DNA of 64,000 nt from Clostridium moniliforme (GCF_017873235.1 NZ_JAGGJZ010000001.1:124001-188000), one strand, 5' to 3'; shown: positions 19,499 through 28,390, numbered from the stretch's first letter. Notes: a model not told the origin generated them from the letters alone. Numbers and translations are program-made.

Positions 19499-21694
19499 CT
19501 ATAATAAATTGTTTGGATTAATATCAATATTTATTCTTATTTCATTATATACACTCTTGTTCATTTCATAAAGTCTATCTTTAATTTTTTTGGCTAATTC
19601 ATCTGTTATTTTACCTTTAATTAAAATTTGCCATCTATATTTATCTTTTATTTTTCCTACTATACACTGAGTAGGTCCTAAAAGATTTATTTCATCATTT
19701 AATATTTTTTTTATTTCTTTTCCTAAGGTATTCATAAATTTTTTTAATTTTTCTTCATCTTTTGAAATTCCTCTTATTAGTAATATTTTTCCAAAAGGTG
19801 GATATCCCATATTCTTTCTTATTCCAATTTCTTCTTTAAACATATCTTTATAATCATTGTTAACTACATATTTTAAACTAGGATGATCTGGATTATAAGT
19901 TTGAATAATAACCTTACCTTCCTTATCTCCTCTACCAGATCTTCCTGCAACTTGAGTGATTAATTGAAATGTTCTCTCTCCTGCTCTATAATCTGGTATA
20001 TTAAGGGACATATCAGCAGCTAATACTCCAACTAAAGTAATTCCTTTAAAATCTAAGCCTTTAGTTATCATTTGAGTTCCTATTAAAATATCTGCTTCTC
20101 CATTTTTAAAGGAATTATATATTCTTTCATAAGAATCTTTACTTCTTGTAGTATCTGCATCCATCCTAAGAATTCTTGCATCTTTAAAATATTTTTTAAC
20201 TTCATTTTCTACCTTTTCAGTTCCAGCGCCAAAAAATTTAACATATTTACTTTTACATTTTGGGCATACTTTAACTTGCTTTTCTGCTTTCCCACAATAA
20301 TGGCAAACTAAATATCCATTTTTGTGATATGTCATTGCAATATCACATTTATCACATTTAAAGACATATCCACAGCTTCTACAAGATATAAAGGTAGAAA
20401 AACCTCTTCTATTTAAGAATAATATAATTTGTTCTTTTTTGTCTAAAGCTTCCTTCATTTCTTTATAAAGTTTTCTTGAAAACATAGAAAGATTTTTAAC
20501 CTTTAACTCCTCTCTCATATCCACTATTTCCATAGTTGGGAGAGGCTTATTATCTATTCTATTATTAAGTTCTATTAATTCAAGCTTTGAAACCATAGCA
20601 TCTGCAAAACTTTCAACAGATGGAGTTGCAGATCCTAATATATATTTACATCCCTTTATAACACTTAAAAATTCTGCTACATCTTTTGTATTATATTTGG
20701 GGTTATGTTCTGATTTATATGTTCCTTCATGTTCTTCATCAATAATTATTAATCCTAAATTGTTTACTGGTAAAAATATTGCACTTCTAGCTCCAACTAC
20801 CAGTCTACAATTTCCTTCTTTAACTCTATACCATTCATCAAATCTTTCACCTTCTGAAAGTTTACTATGAAATAGAGCTACATCTTCTCCAAACCTACCT
20901 TTAAATCTTTCAATCATTTGAGGAGTTAATGATATTTCTGGTACTAAAACAATAGCACCTTCTCCTTTATTTAAAGCTTTTTGTACCAAATTCATATATA
21001 TTTCTGTTTTTCCTGAACCTGTTACTCCCTTTAAAAGCACTCCATTTTTGTCTGTATTCTCAATTTTTATTATTGCTTTCTTTTGTTCTTCTGTTAATTC
21101 TTTTAAATTATCTTCTTCATAAACTCTCTTATTAAATCTATGAATTACTTTTTCTTCTACTTCTAAAAAATTTTTTTCTATAGATTTATTTATCACATAT
21201 GTAGAAAATCCATATTCTTTTGAAAGTTCTGCTTTTGAAAATATACTATCATTTTCTTTAATAAATTCTATTAACTTTTTATATTTATCCTTATTTTTAA
21301 AATCATCATCTAATTCATTTATAAATTTAATAACATTTTTCTTTTTACTTTTAAGACCTTTAGTAAGTCCTGTAGGTATTAATACCCTTATTGCATCTAT
21401 ATATTTACAAAGGGTTTTTCTTCTTAAAAATTCTATTAAAAGTAAATCTTCTTTTGTTAAAATAGGTTCTTCATCACATAACTTAAATATATTTTTTAGT
21501 TTATATTCATTACTAAATTCAGTTGAAAGAGAAATAACAAATCCTTCTGTAGGCTTACTTTTAGTGCCAAAAGGAACCTTTACTCTATGACCTACACTAA
21601 TTAAAGATATAAGTTCATCTTTAACTTTATAAGTAAATGGTTTATCTATATCTACAGCATCACTATTTACAATTACTTCAGCATACAGTTCCAT
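19499..21694 (-). CDS. priA: primosomal protein N' (replication restart helicase)
   Basis: A helicase that reloads the replisome at stalled forks. The 731 residues have an N-terminal 3'-end binding domain, Walker A GVTGSGKTEIY, DEEH box, and eight cysteines of the two zinc sites in CRSCGYVFKCDKC and CHYCGKAEKQVKVCPKC. Helicase motif VI is QVAGRSGRGDKEG. Start at 21694 follows AAAGGGTGAAC. It lies just beyond the coaBC terminator. Confidence 0.96.
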   Translation of the reverse strand: MELYAEVIVNSDAVDIDKPFTYKVKDELISLISVGHRVKVPFGTKSKPTEGFVISLSTEFSNEYKLKNIFKLCDEEPILTKEDLLLIEFLRRKTLCKYIDAIRVLIPTGLTKGLKSKKKNVIKFINELDDDFKNKDKYKKLIEFIKENDSIFSKAELSKEYGFSTYVINKSIEKNFLEVEEKVIHRFNKRVYEEDNLKELTEEQKKAIIKIENTDKNGVLLKGVTGSGKTEIYMNLVQKALNKGEGAIVLVPEISLTPQMIERFKGRFGEDVALFHSKLSEGERFDEWYRVKEGNCRLVVGARSAIFLPVNNLGLIIIDEEHEGTYKSEHNPKYNTKDVAEFLSVIKGCKYILGSATPSVESFADAMVSKLELIELNNRIDNKPLPTMEIVDMREELKVKNLSMFSRKLYKEMKEALDKKEQIILFLNRRGFSTFISCRSCGYVFKCDKCDIAMTYHKNGYLVCHYCGKAEKQVKVCPKCKSKYVKFFGAGTEKVENEVKKYFKDARILRMDADTTRSKDSYERIYNSFKNGEADILIGTQMITKGLDFKGITLVGVLAADMSLNIPDYRAGERTFQLITQVAGRSGRGDKEGKVIIQTYNPDHPSLKYVVNNDYKDMFKEEIGIRKNMGYPPFGKILLIRGISKDEEKLKKFMNTLGKEIKKILNDEINLLGPTQCIVGKIKDKYRWQILIKGKITDELAKKIKDRLYEMNKSVYNEIRINIDINPNNLL

Positions 21695-21731
21695 TTAAGT
21701 TCACCCTTTCATAAACTTTGTAATAATAGAA

Positions 21732-21753
21732 GAAAGCGCATATTAGCGCTTTC
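21732..21753 (-). terminator. terminator overlapping the coaBC stop
   Basis: GAAAGCGC (21746-21753) pairs with GCGCTTTC (21732-21739). The 6-base loop contains the TAA stop of coaBC, so one arm is coding. The run after it (TTCTATTATTAC) is weak, which suggests partial termination before priA. Confidence 0.6.
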
Positions 21754-22933
21754 CACAAATAATATCAAACAAATTACTAGCTACTTCTCTTTTGCTCATT
21801 ATATCAAGTTCCTTAATAGAACTATCCTTTGAAATTACAAAAACTTTATTTTGATCACTTCCAAAACCAGTTTCCTTTGATGTAATATCATTTGCTATAA
21901 TATAATCAAGATTTTTTCTACTTAATTTGCCTTTTGCATTTTCTATCAAGTTGCTACTTTCAGCTGCAAATCCAACTAATATTTGCTTATCCTTTTTCTC
22001 TCCAAGTTCCTTTAATATATCTACATCTCTTGTGAGTTCTATATTTAAATTCCCTTCGCCTTTTTTAATCTTTTCACTGCTGTATTCCTTTGGTTTATAA
22101 TCTGCAACAGCAGCAGATTTAACAACAATATCAGATGAAGAATAATTTTCAAGGACAGCTTTTCTCATTTCTGAGTTAGTTTCTACTTCTATAACCTTTA
22201 TTCCATAAGGTTTATCTATATTTTTAGCTCCAGTTACAAGTACAACTTCAGCTCCTCTGTCTCTAGCTTCTTCTGCAATTGCATATCCCATCTTACCAGT
22301 AGACCTATTTGTAATAAATCTAACTGGATCTATGTTAGCTCTAGTTGGACCTGCTGTAACAAGTACTTTTTTAGATACTAAATCTTTAATAGGGTAAAGG
22401 GCTGTTAATACATTTTCAAATATAACCTCTGGCTTTGGCAATTTACCTTTTCCTATGTCACCACAAGCAAGTCTACCAGAATCTGGCTCAATAAATTCAT
22501 ATCCATATTCCTTTAACTTTTTAATATTTTCTTGGACTATTTTATTTTCATACATATTTGTATTCATTGCAGGTGCAAAAATTACTTTTGCCTTAGTTGC
22601 CATAATAGTTGTTGAAAGCATATCATCTGCAATTCCATTTGCAACCTTACCAATTATATTTGCAGTAGCTGGGGCTATAAGCATTACATCAGCCTTTTGT
22701 GCCAAACTTATATGTTGAATTTCGAAAGCCTTTGGTTCTGCAAACATATCTGTTATAACCATATTTTGACTCATTGATTGAAAAGTTAAAGGAGTAACAA
22801 ACTCAGTAGCTGATTTTGTCATTATAACTCTAACTTCAACACCTTTTTTGCGAAGAGAACTTACAACATCTAAAACTTTATAAACTGCAATTCCTCCACA
22901 AACTCCTAATACAACACATTTATCTTTATACAT
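21743..22933 (-). CDS. coaBC: phosphopantothenoylcysteine decarboxylase/synthetase
   Basis: A bifunctional flavoprotein: CoaB joins cysteine to phosphopantothenate, CoaC decarboxylates it to phosphopantetheine. The 396 residues have the CoaC half with GVCGGIAVYKVLDVVS and PAMNTNMYEN (the PxMNxxMW-like motif), and the CoaB half with VTAGPTRANIDPVRFITNRS and AAVADYKPK. It is 6 bases after rpoZ in the gmk-rpoZ-coaBC-priA order typical of Firmicutes. Confidence 0.96.
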   Translation of the reverse strand: MYKDKCVVLGVCGGIAVYKVLDVVSSLRKKGVEVRVIMTKSATEFVTPLTFQSMSQNMVITDMFAEPKAFEIQHISLAQKADVMLIAPATANIIGKVANGIADDMLSTTIMATKAKVIFAPAMNTNMYENKIVQENIKKLKEYGYEFIEPDSGRLACGDIGKGKLPKPEVIFENVLTALYPIKDLVSKKVLVTAGPTRANIDPVRFITNRSTGKMGYAIAEEARDRGAEVVLVTGAKNIDKPYGIKVIEVETNSEMRKAVLENYSSSDIVVKSAAVADYKPKEYSSEKIKKGEGNLNIELTRDVDILKELGEKKDKQILVGFAAESSNLIENAKGKLSRKNLDYIIANDITSKETGFGSDQNKVFVISKDSSIKELDIMSKREVASNLFDIICGKR

Positions 22934-22939
22934 TGTATA

Positions 22940-23161
22940 CTACTTTCCTTCTGAAGATTCTGGTATTTCATAACTTACTTTACCTTCATTTACCTCATTT
23001 ATTGCTATTGTTAAAGGTTTTTGTGAATCTATATTTATAAGTGGTTCACTTCCTGCAATTATTTGTCTAGCTCTTTTTGAAGTTACAATAACTAATGAAT
23101 ATCTGTCATCTACCTTTTTTAATAAGTCTACTACTGATGGATTAATCATAGAGTTGTTCAT
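22940..23161 (-). CDS. rpoZ: DNA-directed RNA polymerase omega subunit
   Basis: A 73-residue subunit that helps assembly of the beta' subunit. INPSVVDLLKKVDDRYSLVIV and TSKRARQII match the omega core. ATG 23161 has AAGGAGG 9 bases upstream; the next in-frame ATG at 23149 does not. Starting at 23161 makes it overlap the 3' end of gmk by 20 bases in another frame. Confidence 0.93.
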   Translation of the reverse strand: MNNSMINPSVVDLLKKVDDRYSLVIVTSKRARQIIAGSEPLINIDSQKPLTIAINEVNEGKVSYEIPESSEGK

Positions 23162-23771
23162 GTATAAAACCCTCCTTAGAATCTATTACTTTATTTTTCA
23201 TTCTATCTACTCTACATTTTTCTGCTGTTATTATTGCTTCAAGTTTTGAAACAGCAGTATCTATTTCATCATTTACTACAGCATAATTATATTTTGAAAT
23301 ATAATTTATTTCTTTATATGCTGATTTAAATCTTCTCATTAAAGATTCTGGCGTTTCGCTTCCTCTTTTAATGATTCTTTGTTTTAATTCTTCCATTGAT
23401 GGTGGAAGTATAAAAATAAATATACCTTCTTCACAGTTTTCTTTAACTTTTAATGCACCTTGTATATCTATTTCAAGTATTACATCTCTTCCTTCATTTA
23501 GCATTTTTTGAACACTAGATTTTGGTGTTCCATAATAATTCCCATAAACCTCTGCATGTTCTAAAAAATCGCCTTCTTCAACTTTTTGAAGAAATTGTTC
23601 CTTAGTTGTAAAGAAATAATTTACTCCTTCTACTTCGCCAACTCTTGGTTCCCTAGTTGTTGCTGAAACTGATAAATATATGTCTTTATGCTTTTCTAAT
23701 AATGCCTTACATATTGTTCCTTTACCTGCTCCAGATGGACCTGATATAACTAATAAAACACCTTTTTTCAT
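23142..23771 (-). CDS. gmk: guanylate kinase
   Basis: Phosphorylates GMP to GDP. The 209 residues include the P-loop SGPSGAGKGTI, the GMP-binding SVSATTREPRVGEVEGVNYFF and the lid segment RIIKRGSETPESLMRRF. Its ATG overlaps the remA stop by one base (TAATG). Confidence 0.97.
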   Translation of the reverse strand: MKKGVLLVISGPSGAGKGTICKALLEKHKDIYLSVSATTREPRVGEVEGVNYFFTTKEQFLQKVEEGDFLEHAEVYGNYYGTPKSSVQKMLNEGRDVILEIDIQGALKVKENCEEGIFIFILPPSMEELKQRIIKRGSETPESLMRRFKSAYKEINYISKYNYAVVNDEIDTAVSKLEAIITAEKCRVDRMKNKVIDSKEGFIHEQLYD

Positions 23772-24040
23772 TATTCTTCTACCTCATCTTCATGATCATC
23801 CTTACTTGATAATCTATGAGCTACTGTTTCAGGTTGAACTGCTGATAAAATTACATGGTCACTATCTGTTATAATAACTGCTCTTGTTCTTCTTCCATAA
23901 GTTGCATCAATAAGCATTCCTCTATCTCTTGCTTCTTGGATTATCCTTTTTATTGGCGCAGATTCAGGACTTACAATAGCAACTAGTCTATTAGCTGATA
24001 CTATATTTCCAAAACCAATGTTTATTAATTTAATACCCAT
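23771..24040 (-). CDS. remA: RemA/YlzA family DNA-binding regulator
   Basis: An 89-residue protein of the former DUF370 family. In B. subtilis RemA is a DNA-binding activator of biofilm matrix operons. [30 protein letters not shown] and [29 protein letters not shown] are nearly invariant in the family. The position between yicC and gmk is the standard one. Its targets in this organism are not apparent here. Confidence 0.92.
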   Translation of the reverse strand: MGIKLINIGFGNIVSANRLVAIVSPESAPIKRIIQEARDRGMLIDATYGRRTRAVIITDSDHVILSAVQPETVAHRLSSKDDHEDEVEE

Positions 24041-24053
24041 GTTTCTCCTCCTA

Positions 24054-24935
24054 TTATTCTATATTTTGAACTTGTTCTCTAATCTTTTCGATTATATTTT
24101 TTATGTCAATGACTATATTAGTCATTTTCATATCATTTGATTTAGAAGCTATAGTATTTGCTTCCCTATTCATTTCTTGAACTATAAAGTCAAGTTTTCT
24201 ACCTATTGGTTCATCTAAATTCAAAGTACTTCTCATTTGAGATATATGGCTTCTAAGCCTTATAATTTCTTCATCAACAGCAGCTTTATCAGCAAAAATT
24301 GCAATTTCAGTTGCAATTCTGTTTTCATCTATTTCAATTCCTTTAGTTAGTTCTTTTATTCTTTCTTCTAACTTTATTTTATATTGTTTTGGAATTAAAT
24401 CTGCAATTTCTTCTATATTAAAAACAAGTTCTTCAATTACTTGAAGCTTTCCTAATATATCTTCTTTAAGTTTTTCCCCTTCTCGAACTCTCATCTCAAC
24501 CATTTTGTCAAGAGAAGCCTCTATTAATATTTTTATTTCTTCAAAAATTTCATCAATATTTTCTTCTTTTTCCTCTATTGAAATGACATCTGGAAATCTT
24601 GCTATCTTAGTTGTAGTAACATCATTTTCAATTGAAAGTCCTTCTGCTATTTTATTTAAACATTCAAAATAACTTTTAGCCAGTTCTTCATTAAGCTTTG
24701 CAACTTCTCCACCGTTTGAAAAGTTTTTTAAATTTATATAAACATCAACTTTTCCTCTATTTAATCTAGCACTTATTAATTTACGAATCTTTTCTTCTAG
24801 AGGAAAAATTGACTTTGGCATTCTAATATTCATATCTAAATATCTATGATTTACACTTTTCATTTCAATTGAAAAAAGTCTATTTCTTCCTTCTTCGCTT
24901 CTAGCTCTTCCAAAACTAGTCATACTTTTAACCAT
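24054..24935 (-). CDS. yicC: YicC family endoribonuclease
   Basis: A 293-residue member of the YicC/YloC family, which has been shown to cleave RNA endonucleolytically. It begins [16 protein letters not shown] and ends with the conserved [24 protein letters not shown]. The middle is helical and charged. Start at 24935 follows AGGAGGGAAGATA. It is the first gene of the long operon running to def/fmt and beyond; no clear promoter is seen within 134 bases upstream, which also holds the permease terminator. Confidence 0.92.
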   Translation of the reverse strand: MVKSMTSFGRARSEEGRNRLFSIEMKSVNHRYLDMNIRMPKSIFPLEEKIRKLISARLNRGKVDVYINLKNFSNGGEVAKLNEELAKSYFECLNKIAEGLSIENDVTTTKIARFPDVISIEEKEENIDEIFEEIKILIEASLDKMVEMRVREGEKLKEDILGKLQVIEELVFNIEEIADLIPKQYKIKLEERIKELTKGIEIDENRIATEIAIFADKAAVDEEIIRLRSHISQMRSTLNLDEPIGRKLDFIVQEMNREANTIASKSNDMKMTNIVIDIKNIIEKIREQVQNIE

Positions 24936-25031
24936 TATCTTCCCTCCTTACTACAAAATCTAATCTTTAAATACATATTATTTTAGGAACAAAGTAAAGT
25001 CAATAGTTTGTTAACACATTATTTACATTTA

Positions 25032-25059
25032 TAAAAAAGACTACCTTTTCGGTAGCCTT
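25032..25059 (-). terminator. terminator after the purine permease
   Basis: GGCTACC pairs with GGTAGTC (one G-T) around GAAAA and is followed by TTTTTT on the minus strand, 11 bases past the permease stop. Confidence 0.8.
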
Positions 25060-25069
25060 AATAATTTTA

Positions 25070-26434
25070 TTATAATAAAAATAATTTAAATAAAAATATA
25101 CAAGCAAGAACTATCATTACTATAGATACTTTTTTCTTTTCTTCTCTATTTCTAACAAATAAAATATTATATAAAATATTAACAAATACATAAGATAGTA
25201 CTCCTAAAGTTAATCCATCCCCTATACTGTAAGTTAATGGCATTGCAACTATTGTTATAAATGCTGGGAAACCTTCTGTTATTTCGTGAAAATCAATATT
25301 TTTAACTGCTCCAAGCATTAGATAACCAACATATATAAGTGCTGGTGCAGTTGCACATGCTGGAATTGCCACAAAAATAGGTGAAAAGAAGATTGCAACT
25401 AAAAATAACATTCCTGTTGTTATTGATGTCCATCCAGTTCTTCCTCCTGCAGCAACACCTGTTGAACTTTCAACAAAGGTTGTTACTGTAGATACTCCAA
25501 TACAAGCTCCTATTGTTGTTCCAACTGCATCAACTAATAATGCTTTTCCTACATTTGGTATATTACCATCTTTATCAAGCATTCCAGCTCTTGATGATAC
25601 TCCAACTAATGTTACAATAGTATCAAAGAAATCAACAAATAAAAATGTAAAAACTATTGTTATAAAGCTCCATATTGTACTTGGATGTAACATATAGTGG
25701 AAATCAATTTTTCCTGCAATTGGTGCTATACTTTCAAATTTTATAATTCCATTTGGCAAAAATATTCCAAGTACCTTTGCATATTCAGGATCAAACATTG
25801 CATATCCCCATGCAATTAATGTTGAGACAACAATTCCAAATAAGATTGAAGCCTTAACTCCTTTTTTATCTAATATTGCAATTACTATAACCCCAATAGA
25901 TGCTATAAGAACTGTTGGAGTAGAAAAATGACCTAATGATAAATATGTATCTGGATTTGCAACGACTATTTTACTTCCTGTAAGTCCTATAAATGCTATA
26001 AATAATCCTATACCTGCTGTAACTGCATATTTCATGTTCATTGGTATAGCTTTAACTACAACTTGACGAACTTTAAATAGTGACATAAGTATAAATATAA
26101 TCCCTTCAACAAATACAGCAGTTAGCGCAATTTTCCATGATATCCCTTGTCCTATAACTACTGAAAAAGCAAAATAAGCATTAAGACCCATACCTGATGC
26201 TAAAGCAAAAGGTAGATTTGCAAATACTCCCATTAAGATTGTTGCAATAGCTGCAGCTAAACAAGTTGCTGTAACTAATGCACCTTGATCCATTCCGGTA
26301 GCTCCTAATATACTTGGATTTACAGCTATTATGTAAGCCATAGTTAAAAATGTAGTTATACCTGCAATAATTTCTTTCTTGAAATTAACATTCTTATTTT
26401 CAAGAATTTCAAAAAATCTTTTTTCTGTTCTCAT
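25070..26434 (-). CDS. NCS2-family purine permease (PbuG/AzgA type)
   Basis: Imports nucleobases by proton symport. The protein is 454 residues with about 12-13 membrane helices; MAYIIAVNPSILGATGMDQGA, GLNAYFAFSV and VDFFDTIVTLVGVSSRAGML are the AzgA/PbuG signatures. The start at 26434 (MRTEKRFFEI) uses the GGGGGA upstream; a longer GTG frame at 26449 lies within that run. The guanine riboswitch upstream indicates guanine/hypoxanthine as substrates, as for B. subtilis PbuG. It is a single-gene transcript. Confidence 0.92.
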   Translation of the reverse strand: MRTEKRFFEILENKNVNFKKEIIAGITTFLTMAYIIAVNPSILGATGMDQGALVTATCLAAAIATILMGVFANLPFALASGMGLNAYFAFSVVIGQGISWKIALTAVFVEGIIFILMSLFKVRQVVVKAIPMNMKYAVTAGIGLFIAFIGLTGSKIVVANPDTYLSLGHFSTPTVLIASIGVIVIAILDKKGVKASILFGIVVSTLIAWGYAMFDPEYAKVLGIFLPNGIIKFESIAPIAGKIDFHYMLHPSTIWSFITIVFTFLFVDFFDTIVTLVGVSSRAGMLDKDGNIPNVGKALLVDAVGTTIGACIGVSTVTTFVESSTGVAAGGRTGWTSITTGMLFLVAIFFSPIFVAIPACATAPALIYVGYLMLGAVKNIDFHEITEGFPAFITIVAMPLTYSIGDGLTLGVLSYVFVNILYNILFVRNREEKKKVSIVMIVLACIFLFKLFLL

Positions 26435-26454
26435 ATCTTTTCCCCCCACAGAAT

Positions 26455-26503
26455 AAAAAAGTCATTATAAGCACCTTAATAGATAACTCATAATGACTTT
26501 TTT
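26455..26503 (-). terminator. riboswitch expression-platform terminator
   Basis: Arms AAAAAAGTCATTAT and ATAATGACTTTTTT close a loop of about 20 bases. It sits between the purine aptamer and the permease start. The upstream stretch GACTATTTGAAT can pair with ATTCAAAAAAGTC (one mismatch and one bulge), which would open the left arm and serve as antiterminator. Confidence 0.85.
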
Positions 26504-26523
26504 GAATTTATTATTCAAATAGT

Positions 26524-26597
26524 CTTCTCATAGTCAGATATTTACGGCATCTGATAGAAACTAGTGGTCCATATTACCACTATTATATGAGTATCCT
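26524..26597 (-). ncRNA. purine riboswitch aptamer, guanine type
   Basis: Read on the minus strand it has the full consensus order: P1 ACTCAT, then ATATAAT, P2 with loop AATATGG, the AGTTTCTA junction, P3 with loop CCGTAAA, and TGACTATGAG closing P1. The junction pyrimidine that pairs with the ligand is C (GACTAT, not GATTAT), which specifies guanine/hypoxanthine rather than adenine. It precedes the NCS2 permease and acts with the terminator at 26455-26503, so guanine should turn transcription off. Confidence 0.95.
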
Positions 26598-26609
26598 CTT
26601 TCAATTACT

Positions 26610-26638
26610 ATTCTATTAATAAATCCGAATATTGTCAA
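26610..26638 (-). promoter_or_regulatory. sigma-A promoter for riboswitch-permease transcript
   Basis: On the minus strand a perfect -35 TTGACA (26633-26638), a 17-base spacer and TAGAAT (26610-26615), ending about 15 bases before the aptamer. Confidence 0.8.
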
Positions 26639-26707
26639 TATATTGTTATATTATTATTTTTACCAGTATGAATATTTTCATTTTATGAATTAAGTTCATT
26701 CATATTG

Positions 26708-27700
26708 TTAATTATGTTCATATAATCCTTCTTCAAATAAACCTCTTATTTCATCTATTGTTTTACCTGAATTTATTGCAACTAAAAGTTCTATTCTAGC
26801 TTTTTGTCCTGGCATAGTATCTCCGAATATTACTCCAAGATTCATAAGGTGCTTTCCACCACCTTCATATCCATAACTTTCAAAAACTCTTCCTTCAAAA
26901 CATCTAGATACAAGAACAACAGGTATATTTTTTTCTATAGCTCTTTTAATACCTGGAACTACTGTAGGAGGAACATTCCCTCTTCCCATACCTTCTATTA
27001 CAATTCCTTTAAATCCCTTTTCTAAAGCAAAATCTATAAAAGATGAGTCCATTCCTGAAACACATTTTATAAGTGCTACATCTTTATCCATGTTTTTTGG
27101 AGATAATTTTTCTCCCTTTTTACCTTTTCTATAAAATATAACCTGATTATTATCAACTATTCCAACAGGTCCAAAATTAGGAGTTCTAAAAGCATTTAAA
27201 GCCATTGAATTTGCTTTTGTTACTTCTCTTGCATCATTTAATTCTCCATTAAAGCAAACGATTACACCCCTTCCCTTTGATTCCTCTGCTATTGCTGTAC
27301 AAATTGATGTAGCTAAATTAAAGGGACCATCATATCCAAGTTCAGAACTACTTCTCATGGCTCCTGTTACAACTACAGGTTTTTCAGTTTTAACAGTTAA
27401 ATCTAAAAAATAAGCTGTTTCTTCTAAACTATCTGTACCATGAGTTATAACTATACCTGAAATATCTTCTCTATCTGCTAATTCTTGTACAAATTTTGAT
27501 AATTCAAGCATAATCTCTGGACTAACATGTGGTGATGGAAGGGAAGAAAAATTATAATTTATTATTTCAGCGTAATCTTCTATCCCAGTTACCATAGCCA
27601 TAATTTCTTCTCCACTAAGGCTTGGAACCGCTGCCTTTATTCTTTCATCAACCTTCATTGATATTGTTCCACCATTAAATACAACTGCAACTTTTTTCAT
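26708..27700 (-). CDS. L-asparaginase
   Basis: Hydrolyses asparagine to aspartate and ammonia. The 330 residues have both catalytic-threonine motifs, FNGGTISMK at the N-terminus and ITHGTDSLEETAYFLDLTV near residue 88, plus VVTGAMRSSSELGYDGP with its catalytic Lys replaced in position by the usual downstream set. There is no signal peptide, so it is cytoplasmic (type I-like). Start at 27700 has GGAGG upstream. The gene is monocistronic with a promoter and a structured leader (27731-27857) that looks like a transcription attenuator. Confidence 0.92.
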   Translation of the reverse strand: MKKVAVVFNGGTISMKVDERIKAAVPSLSGEEIMAMVTGIEDYAEIINYNFSSLPSPHVSPEIMLELSKFVQELADREDISGIVITHGTDSLEETAYFLDLTVKTEKPVVVTGAMRSSSELGYDGPFNLATSICTAIAEESKGRGVIVCFNGELNDAREVTKANSMALNAFRTPNFGPVGIVDNNQVIFYRKGKKGEKLSPKNMDKDVALIKCVSGMDSSFIDFALEKGFKGIVIEGMGRGNVPPTVVPGIKRAIEKNIPVVLVSRCFEGRVFESYGYEGGGKHLMNLGVIFGDTMPGQKARIELLVAINSGKTIDEIRGLFEEGLYEHN

Positions 27701-27730
27701 AACATCATCCTCCTAATCATCTTTTGTATT

Positions 27731-27760
27731 AAAAAGAACTTTTGGGATCTTCCCAAAAGT
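27731..27760 (-). terminator. attenuator terminator in asparaginase leader
   Basis: A perfect 10-base stem ACTTTTGGGA/TCCCAAAAGT with a 3-base loop, followed by TCTTTTT on the minus strand, but located upstream of the asparaginase start (27700), between its promoter and coding region. Confidence 0.85.
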
Positions 27761-27857
27761 CTTTAAATATTTTTGGTAGGTCGGCGTATCCTACATCTCT
27801 GGTTACTAATTTTATTAGCGCGTGAGGAGCCTTTGCTCACCTCAAAAATTTTTATCT
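27738..27857 (-). ncRNA. structured leader RNA of asparaginase gene, unassigned class
   Basis: The transcript from the promoter at 27864-27893 folds by eye into a closing helix, AAATTTTTG (27843-27851) with CAAAAATATTT (27765-27775). It encloses three hairpins: TGAG-GAGC/GCTC-CTCA with loop AAAG, CTAAT/ATTAG, and GTAGG/CCTAC with loop ATACGCCGA. The closing-helix strand CCAAAA can alternatively pair with TTTTGG of the terminator arm, a classic switch. I do not recognise it as any known riboswitch or as a T-box (no T-box consensus is present). Confidence 0.6.
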
Positions 27858-27863
27858 ACTTTC

Positions 27864-27893
27864 ATTATACATACATAATCAAATATTTTTCAA
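27864..27893 (-). promoter_or_regulatory. sigma-A promoter for asparaginase
   Basis: On the minus strand TTGAAA (27888-27893), 18-base spacer and perfect TATAAT (27864-27869) preceded by TG. The predicted start, near 27857, lies just upstream of the structured leader. Confidence 0.8.
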
Positions 27894-27906
27894 GGAAATA
27901 TTAGTA

Positions 27907-28302
27907 TTATACTGCTTCTTTTAAACTTCCACTATATATTTTATTTTTCATTTTGCTTTTAGTTACTGGATACATACTAGAAACATAAATATATTTTTTA
28001 TCTATATCTACTGCTAAAACAAGCATTATATACGCATCTATTTTTTTAACAAGTTCTAACGATCCTTCTTTACTATTTCTTTTATTCATTCCTATAAAAT
28101 CTGGATTTATTATTATTCTTTCAATTATTACTTTTAAATTATCTTTTATATTTCTTGTAAGTTGTTTTCCATGTTTTTTTATTATATGCTTTAATACCCC
28201 TGGTGAAGCATAGACATTACCATAAAATTTAAATCCTACCTTATCTGCTATATCTTTATCTATTGATCCAACCTTCTTATAATTTTTGTACTTATTAATC
28301 AT
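27907..28302 (-). CDS. small PBECR-like nuclease-fold protein
   Basis: A 131-residue basic protein with no membrane segment. The order HIIKKHGKQL, then NPDFIGMN, then a beta-rich core KKIDAYIMLVLAVDIDKKYIYVSSMYPVTKSKMKNKI resembles the phage-Barnase-EndoU-ColicinE5/D-RelE-like (PBECR) domains that are normally fused to phage or polymorphic-toxin proteins. Here it stands alone between spoIVA and asparaginase, with no obvious immunity partner. Start at 28302 follows GTGAGGTATT. The assignment rests on pattern memory only; catalysis is not shown. It could be a housekeeping-like relic of a toxin domain. Confidence 0.55.
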   Translation of the reverse strand: MINKYKNYKKVGSIDKDIADKVGFKFYGNVYASPGVLKHIIKKHGKQLTRNIKDNLKVIIERIIINPDFIGMNKRNSKEGSLELVKKIDAYIMLVLAVDIDKKYIYVSSMYPVTKSKMKNKIYSGSLKEAV

Positions 28303-28390
28303 AATACCTCACCATGCCTTTTTGTATTATATTTTTGTAATATATACTATATTATATGTTATTTAATTTGAATATAATCTAATAATAAGT

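Noticed and set aside
27781..27857. possible T-box or lysine riboswitch in the asparaginase leader
   Set aside because: No T-box consensus (GGTGG..CCGCG) or specifier loop is present, and the junction sequences of the lysine motif are lacking; kept only as an unassigned leader.
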